Shown: piece after piece, positions 60,005-64,000 of the stretch
Layout of the letters: every line of letters begins with the position of its first letter
Position numbering within the stretch: the first letter of the stretch is position 1
Assembly: GCA_020436935.1 (NCBI GenBank)
Contig: JAGQWX010000001.1
Span: 248,001 to 312,000 of the forward strand
Length of the DNA stretch: 64,000 bases
From: Saprospiraceae bacterium
GTDB lineage: Bacteria; Bacteroidota; Bacteroidia; Chitinophagales; Saprospiraceae
Direction of reading: 5' to 3'
The notes under the pieces: model-generated
What the model was told of the DNA's origin: nothing
Databases searched by the model: none
What the model saw: the letters and a program-made list of their open reading frames with translations, nothing else
Translations under genes and position numbers: made by a program

Positions 60005-60095
60005 GATGCGTGACGTGTAAAACGAAATGTATAACTTTCCGTGGTTTTTACCAACAAGAAAACCAACAGTAAATCAGAAGATTGGTTGTTTTTAC

Positions 60096-60686
60096 CTACG
60101 ATTTTAGGTAAGTAGCTAGCTGCTTTTGTAGTCTTTTTACGCTCATGCTGCCGTGCTCTCCCATAAAGGCCCTGATTTTTGAGAAAAATCCGTACTTGAG
60201 TTTGTAGGGAAAGGGGTAGGGTGGAGGATTGCCGTTGGCGTCGAGAATCCTGAAATCATAATCATAGTTTTCCTGTACAATAAGATAGTGTTCGCTTCCT
60301 TCGGGCAAGGATATATTTGCATCTATCTGACCTTTATTATCAAGAAAATATGCCCCGGATGGCTGTGTCAGAAAAGCTCTGTAAAGACTATCCGGCATGA
60401 AATAAACAGGTGTAATGTGGTAATAAGCGTTAAAATTATCAATCAGAGAACGTGTGTAGTTGAATCGGTCAATCTGGTGTCTTTTGAGTTCTTCATCGGC
60501 TTGTCTTCTCTGGTCTGGTGTGGATTTGGGGTCTGAAGCCAAATTTTCAAGCAATTTTACCTTTGGATTATTACAATAAATCCTTACGATGCCCACCTTT
60601 TGTGTAAATGTTCTGTCAAACTCCTGGCCCATCAACGCCAATGGGAACAACAAACTTAAAATCAATAACCACCTCATGTACTTCAA
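60096..60686 (-). CDS. secreted protein of unknown function
   Basis: A 196-residue protein with a signal peptide (MKYMRWLLILSLLFPLALMGQ). I recognise no domain. It reads TQKVGIVRIYCNNPKVKLLENLASD, an amphipathic charged helix (PDQRRQADEELKRHQIDRFNYTRSL), then strands PVYFMPDSLYRAFLTQPSGAYFLDN and EHYLIVQENYDYDFRILDANG with a Pro-rich loop, ending in a basic helix (MSVKRLQKQLATYLKS). No membrane anchor or sorting domain is visible, so it is probably periplasmic. It lies 91 bases upstream of the T9SS cargo gene and may be co-transcribed. Confidence 0.7.
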   Translation of the reverse strand: MKYMRWLLILSLLFPLALMGQEFDRTFTQKVGIVRIYCNNPKVKLLENLASDPKSTPDQRRQADEELKRHQIDRFNYTRSLIDNFNAYYHITPVYFMPDSLYRAFLTQPSGAYFLDNKGQIDANISLPEGSEHYLIVQENYDYDFRILDANGNPPPYPFPYKLKYGFFSKIRAFMGEHGSMSVKRLQKQLATYLKS

Positions 60687-60812
60687 ACGACTGTTGATTG
60701 GTTTAGGTTGCGAACATAAGTCATTTTGCTAACAATCACCCAATGCCGCCAAGTGTGATTTTTGTATATTGTGTTGGTTAAAGCACATTTCCTTTCTTTC
60801 CAATATACTGTT

Positions 60813-61265
60813 ATGCTCATCAAAAAAATCAACATCAAAGCCGTAGCATTGGCCATATCTATTCTTTTTGTATCATCACTCAGAGCACAGATTGAAATAA
60901 GTAATTATAACCATGTAGCACTGGCGGTAAAGGACATTCAGAAAAGTACGGCCTTCTACAAAGACATCATCGGCCTCCAATCTGTAGAAGTACCTGACAA
61001 TCTCCGTGAAATAAGATCATGGTTCAGCGTTGGAGCCACCGGGCAATTGCACTTGCTGGCAGGCAGAGCAGAGGCTGTAACCAACAACGGATTGTTTGGG
61101 TCACATTTTTCGGTCACCATAACAGATGCGGACAAAGCCTTAAAGCACCTGGAAAAACATGACATAAGCTATACGATGAGGGAGCGATTTGACGGCATCA
61201 GACAAATCTTTCTGCAGGACCCCGATGGATATTTTATCGAACTCAATGAATCATCTAAAAAGTAG
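60813..61265 (+). CDS. exported VOC-family (glyoxalase-like) protein
   Basis: A 150-residue protein. The ATG at 60813 gives a Sec signal peptide (MLIKKINIKAVALAISILFVSSLRAQ); the TTG-started longer frame would bury it. The single VOC domain (about 30-150) keeps the usual metal ligands: His in NHVALAVKD, a second near LHLLAGRAE or SHFSVTI, and Glu in GYFIELNE. VOC proteins are dioxygenases, glyoxalases, epimerases or antibiotic-binding proteins; most are cytoplasmic, so the export signal is unusual. It is a single gene facing away from the unknown secreted gene and convergent with a flavin reductase gene. Confidence 0.82.
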   Translation: MLIKKINIKAVALAISILFVSSLRAQIEISNYNHVALAVKDIQKSTAFYKDIIGLQSVEVPDNLREIRSWFSVGATGQLHLLAGRAEAVTNNGLFGSHFSVTITDADKALKHLEKHDISYTMRERFDGIRQIFLQDPDGYFIELNESSKK

Positions 61266-61279
61266 GACCCTGGTAATGC

Positions 61280-61999
61280 CTAGCCATATAGCTCGCAAAT
61301 GATATTTCCTTCAGCAACTTGCAAATGCTCCTTCAGATTGGTTTTGGCCTGATCGACCATAGGCGTCCATCCACACAGCATAAACATGTGATCGACTCCT
61401 GCTCCATAGCTCTGCTCATAAACCTGGTGTACATATCCATGGTGGAAACCTTCAACCTGCTCACGGCTGATACAAACATCATAGCTGAATTTTTCAGGAA
61501 CGTCCCGGGACAATGCTTCAAATTCCTCTCGGTAAAGAATGTCGCTTTCTTTCCTGCAGCCAAAAATAAGATGGAACTGTTGCTCCGAGCCTTTGGCATA
61601 GGCATCCCTGATCATGGACCTGAATGGCGCAATTCCTGTACCTGTGCAGATCATCACTACTTTTTTATCTGTTTCCGGAAGCAAAAACACACCCTCAGGA
61701 CCCTTGCACTTGAGAACGGTACCTACTGCAACCTCATCAAAAAAATACCCGGATCCCCTTCCTCCTTCGAGTCTGGAAATGCACAATTCAATGGTTTGGT
61801 CATGAGTCGGAGGTGAAGCAATGCTGTAACTCCTCCACCGGTCGAGCCTTTTTTCGCCAACAGGCAAGTCAAATGTCATGAATTGTCCTGCCTTAAATGT
61901 GAATGTATCCTGACTTTCCAGCCTTAGAAAAAATCGCTTCACCTGAGGTGCTTCATCAAGGATGTTTATGACGTGTGCGTCGTACCAATTCCTGGGCAT
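61280..61999 (-). CDS. ferredoxin-NADP reductase-type FAD/NAD(P)H oxidoreductase
   Basis: A 239-residue two-domain reductase. The FAD domain (about 1-100) has RWRSYSIASPP (the R-x-Y-S motif) near residue 55, and the NAD(P) domain has VMICTGTGIAPFRSMIRD near residue 115 and FMLCGWTPMVDQAKTNL near residue 205. There is no ferredoxin domain of its own, so an external [2Fe-2S] protein or flavodoxin is the partner. It is the third gene after queD and the RsmI-like methyltransferase on the minus strand, with 42 bases to the latter. Confidence 0.9.
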   Translation of the reverse strand: MPRNWYDAHVINILDEAPQVKRFFLRLESQDTFTFKAGQFMTFDLPVGEKRLDRWRSYSIASPPTHDQTIELCISRLEGGRGSGYFFDEVAVGTVLKCKGPEGVFLLPETDKKVVMICTGTGIAPFRSMIRDAYAKGSEQQFHLIFGCRKESDILYREEFEALSRDVPEKFSYDVCISREQVEGFHHGYVHQVYEQSYGAGVDHMFMLCGWTPMVDQAKTNLKEHLQVAEGNIICELYG

Positions 62000-62041
62000 T
62001 CTATTCGTTTATTTAAATCAAAATTAGTGTAAAAACAAAAG

Positions 62042-62755
62042 CTACGCCGTATCAAATCTTCCAAGCAGGAAAACCGCCGGTTGCTTGTGCAAAAAACCGA
62101 GGTCAAGTTTTTTCCATTCTGAAAGACGTTTTGTTTTGACAAACTGGCCTTCTCCATCGAGGTCACAGGCAACACAGAGCCATCTTTCCTGGGGTAAACT
62201 CTCTATGATGGTACTGATCATGAATCCATTGCGGTACGGAGTTTCAATAAAAATCTGTGTTGCGCCGGTCTTTTCTACCTGCTGATCGAGCATCCTGAGC
62301 CTATTGGAAAGTTCCGCAGCTTTGTTGGGCAAATAGCCGTGAAAAGTGAATTGTTGTCCGTTGAATCCCGATGACATCAGCGCCATTATAATAGAGGAGG
62401 GTCCCACCAATGGTCGCACCTCAATGTGCTGTTTGTGGCACCAGGCCACGGCCATATGACCGGGATCTGCCACTGCCGGACATCCTGCTTCAGAAAGCAA
62501 TGCCACATCTTCACCGGATTTCAATATTTCCAGAAAAGAGTAAAGTCCTGAAACATCAAAGCCTTTGTCAATTTCAAAAAATGAAAGATCGTCGATGACT
62601 ATTTCGGGGCAAATCCCCCTGAGAAACCTCCTGGCTGTTTTGGTCCGCTCCACCACATAATACTTGATTTTTGATACCACAGCAGGAATTTCAGGAACTG
62701 TGTTACCGTATCGTCCTTCTGCAATGGGTGTTGGAATAAGGAAAAGTTGCGCCAT
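62042..62755 (-). CDS. RsmI-like SAM-dependent methyltransferase
   Basis: A 237-residue tetrapyrrole-methylase-fold protein. The ATG at 62755 starts right at the conserved MAQLFLIPTPIAEG; the longer frame overlaps queD. SEAGCPAVADPGHMAV near residue 92 is the RsmI-like SAM-binding motif (S-[DE]-A-G-x-P-x-x-[SA]-D-P-G), and FIETPYRNGFMI near residue 165 follows. True RsmI methylates the 2'-O of C1402 in 16S rRNA; Bacteroidota often carry this shorter paralogue next to other genes, and its target is less certain, so I give no symbol. Two bases separate its start from the stop of queD. Confidence 0.85.
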   Translation of the reverse strand: MAQLFLIPTPIAEGRYGNTVPEIPAVVSKIKYYVVERTKTARRFLRGICPEIVIDDLSFFEIDKGFDVSGLYSFLEILKSGEDVALLSEAGCPAVADPGHMAVAWCHKQHIEVRPLVGPSSIIMALMSSGFNGQQFTFHGYLPNKAAELSNRLRMLDQQVEKTGATQIFIETPYRNGFMISTIIESLPQERWLCVACDLDGEGQFVKTKRLSEWKKLDLGFLHKQPAVFLLGRFDTA

Positions 62756-62757
62756 AA

Positions 62758-63165
62758 TTAAGCCGGATATTGCACATAATTTCTGGGGGTCTCCCACAGT
62801 TTGATGCCCAAATCGTATCGTTCATCGATGTGCTTTCTGAGAATATTGTAGATGACTACTGCCATGTTTTCAGCGGATGGCAGGATATTTTTGAACTCTT
62901 CCACCTGAAGATTGAGGTTTTTGTGGTCAAACTTCTTTTCAACATGGGTGCTGACCAGATCCGCCAGCTTTCCAAGATCGTAAACGTATCCGGTATCGGG
63001 ATCTATTTCACCGGTCAGGCGTACTTCGAGCTCATAATTGTGGCCATGGTAGTACTCATTGTTGCACAAGCCAAATACCTCTGCATTCTTTTCTGCAGAC
63101 CAGGCAGGATTGTGTAATCTGTGCGCAGCATTGAAATGAGCCATGCGAAAAACGGATACCTTCAT
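62758..63165 (-). CDS. queD: 6-carboxytetrahydropterin synthase (QueD/PTPS family)
   Basis: A 135-residue pterin synthase of the queuosine pathway, converting 7,8-dihydroneopterin triphosphate to 6-carboxytetrahydropterin. The ATG at 63165 is used because the domain begins there (MKVSVFRMAHFNAAHRLH); the upstream 32 codons have no match. Zinc ligands are His in NAAHRL and the two His in NNEYYHGHNYEL; the catalytic Cys lies in GLCNNE; the later DLGKL, FDHKNLN and KLWET motifs are also present. It leads an operon with the RsmI-like gene, so both may act on RNA modification. Confidence 0.92.
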   Translation of the reverse strand: MKVSVFRMAHFNAAHRLHNPAWSAEKNAEVFGLCNNEYYHGHNYELEVRLTGEIDPDTGYVYDLGKLADLVSTHVEKKFDHKNLNLQVEEFKNILPSAENMAVVIYNILRKHIDERYDLGIKLWETPRNYVQYPA

Positions 63166-63433
63166 CGGTTTTAAAATTCTTCTTTTTAGTGAATACTTGT
63201 CGGAAAAAGGACAATCCATTTTCCGCCGAGTATAATACAAAAGTAACCCATTAATGTCCAAATGGTTTCTATTGAACAGTGCTTTTATTGCATCTTGAGG
63301 TATTGACGGACTCGTAATCGGATAAAATGCATGAAGCTGCTTGGCATAACAATCATTAAAAGAGTAGAATTTCTTTCTAATTTACACCAAAGCCTTCGCT
63401 CCGTCGTTTTAATTTTATCAAATTCTCCTAACG

Positions 63434-64000
63434 ATGAAAAGACTACTACTGACCGGTATGTGCATGTTGTGGCTGTCCTACAACATTGGAGCTCAGGCAT
63501 TTGTAAGAGCCGGAATGGTTACATTTCAACCAAATGTGGATGAAGTCATACTCAATGTCACGACGCGTTCATTTCCGAGCTACTATATTGGGGGTGGGTT
63601 GGAAGCCAAAATTCTGAAAATTTTTTTATTGGAAATTGGTGCCAATTATTATGACATCAATGTGGATGTTGAATCCGGATCTGCTACTGAAAAGCTTGAT
63701 GGCGCTATGGTAGGATTACCTGTATTGTTAAAAATAAATCCCGTTAAATATTTTAATGCAGGAGTAGGTCTGATGCCTTCCACCTTTATAAACAGCAATA
63801 CACTGGAGAACTTATACTATAAAAAATACAATGTATCCGGCACTGCCAAAATCGAAGTCAAACCCATCAGGCAGATCAGTATTGAACTGGCCTATACGTT
63901 GGGTTTTATTCCATCTGAAGTGGTCTGGAGAGATTCTCAGGGTGCTGAAGAAATTCTCAAATCCAATCAAAGTTTTTATAATCTGGGGCTGAAGTACAAT
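63434..64000 (+). CDS. outer-membrane beta-barrel protein, 5' part only
   Basis: The frame opens with ATG at 63434 and stays open for 189 codons to the window edge. A signal peptide (MKRLLLTGMCMLWLSYNIGAQ) is followed by amphipathic strands, for example YYIGGGLEAKILKIFLLEIGANYY, KYFNAGVGLMP and QISIELAYTLGF. This fits a small outer-membrane porin-like barrel. The family cannot be named from the fragment. It is divergent from queD; the 268-base region between holds no other gene and on the minus strand a TACTTTTG (63245 down to 63238) that may serve queD. Confidence 0.7.
   Translation, partial: MKRLLLTGMCMLWLSYNIGAQAFVRAGMVTFQPNVDEVILNVTTRSFPSYYIGGGLEAKILKIFLLEIGANYYDINVDVESGSATEKLDGAMVGLPVLLKINPVKYFNAGVGLMPSTFINSNTLENLYYKKYNVSGTAKIEVKPIRQISIELAYTLGFIPSEVVWRDSQGAEEILKSNQSFYNLGLKYN

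Noticed and set aside
1-64000. tRNA genes, CRISPR arrays, prophage or defence clusters
   Set aside because: I looked for T-loop-like GGTTCGA motifs, regularly spaced repeats and known defence domains in the gaps and genes and found none; apart from the ParDE pair nothing points to a mobile or defence island.

Overview
The window looks like a chromosomal stretch of a Bacteroidota bacterium, most likely of the Saprospiria type. This is inferred from several things. Promoter-like elements read TAnnTTTG rather than the proteobacterial -10 box, and genes lack clear Shine-Dalgarno sequences. Protein families typical of the phylum are present: DUF6029, DUF3127, DUF6807, a type B gliding/T9SS sorting domain, TonB-plug lipoproteins, outer-membrane beta-barrels with an N-terminal carboxypeptidase-regulatory domain, and single-chain GlyRS with short ProRS. 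I saw no tRNA, rRNA, CRISPR array, prophage or intact insertion sequence.

Layout. 0-5.5 kb: the 5' part of a DUF6029 outer-membrane gene, a TlpA-type thioredoxin, a di-heme cytochrome c peroxidase next to an FNR-like regulator with a palindromic box between them, a YdjM-type membrane hydrolase and a Dabb lipoprotein. 5.6-12.1 kb: a large TonB-receptor-like barrel, an acyl-CoA dehydrogenase with an SCP2 protein, comF and a hexose-phosphate mutarotase. 12.1-18 kb: a SWIM/SNF2 helicase and a compact ACP / ANL ligase / SDR operon. 18.2-31 kb: metabolic and secreted singletons, namely cupins, type II NADH dehydrogenase, a DUF6807 protein, a beta-helix surface protein, a two-subunit molybdenum hydroxylase, an old-yellow-enzyme homologue, a flavin reductase-like protein, a plug-only lipoprotein and an esterase. 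31-39.9 kb: a D-lactate/glycolate dehydrogenase-type fusion, mnmE with an unknown partner gene, a ParDE toxin-antitoxin pair, uvrB and a sugar isomerase/epimerase. 40-50 kb: a histidine kinase, an operon with thrB, a CDP-alcohol phosphotransferase, hemJ and an SRPBCC/GyrI protein, a ModF-like twin ABC ATPase, and a proS-DUF3127-glyS translation operon. 50-64 kb: a low-complexity secreted protein with a FadL-type barrel, an EamA exporter, an orphan OppC-like permease, a CPBP protease, an Lhr-type helicase, a small stand-alone gene with a near-consensus promoter, T9SS cargo, a secreted VOC protein, and a queD / RsmI-like methyltransferase / flavin reductase operon. The window ends inside another outer-membrane protein.

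The window is mostly housekeeping and general metabolism; no defence island or large biosynthetic cluster is visible. The most interesting signals are small. (1) A probable oxygen-responsive circuit: an FNR-type regulator with four N-terminal cysteines plus one aligned to FNR C122, and a 5-4-5 palindrome placed where a class II activator would sit on the peroxidase promoter. (2) A 56-codon unrecognised gene with the best promoter in the window and its own terminator. (3) A pair of interlocking inverted repeats in front of the Dabb lipoprotein gene. (4) A minimal carrier-protein operon of unknown product. (5) An OppC-like permease with an inserted membrane hairpin and no transporter partners. 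All functional calls come from reading motifs by eye; no database search was run.
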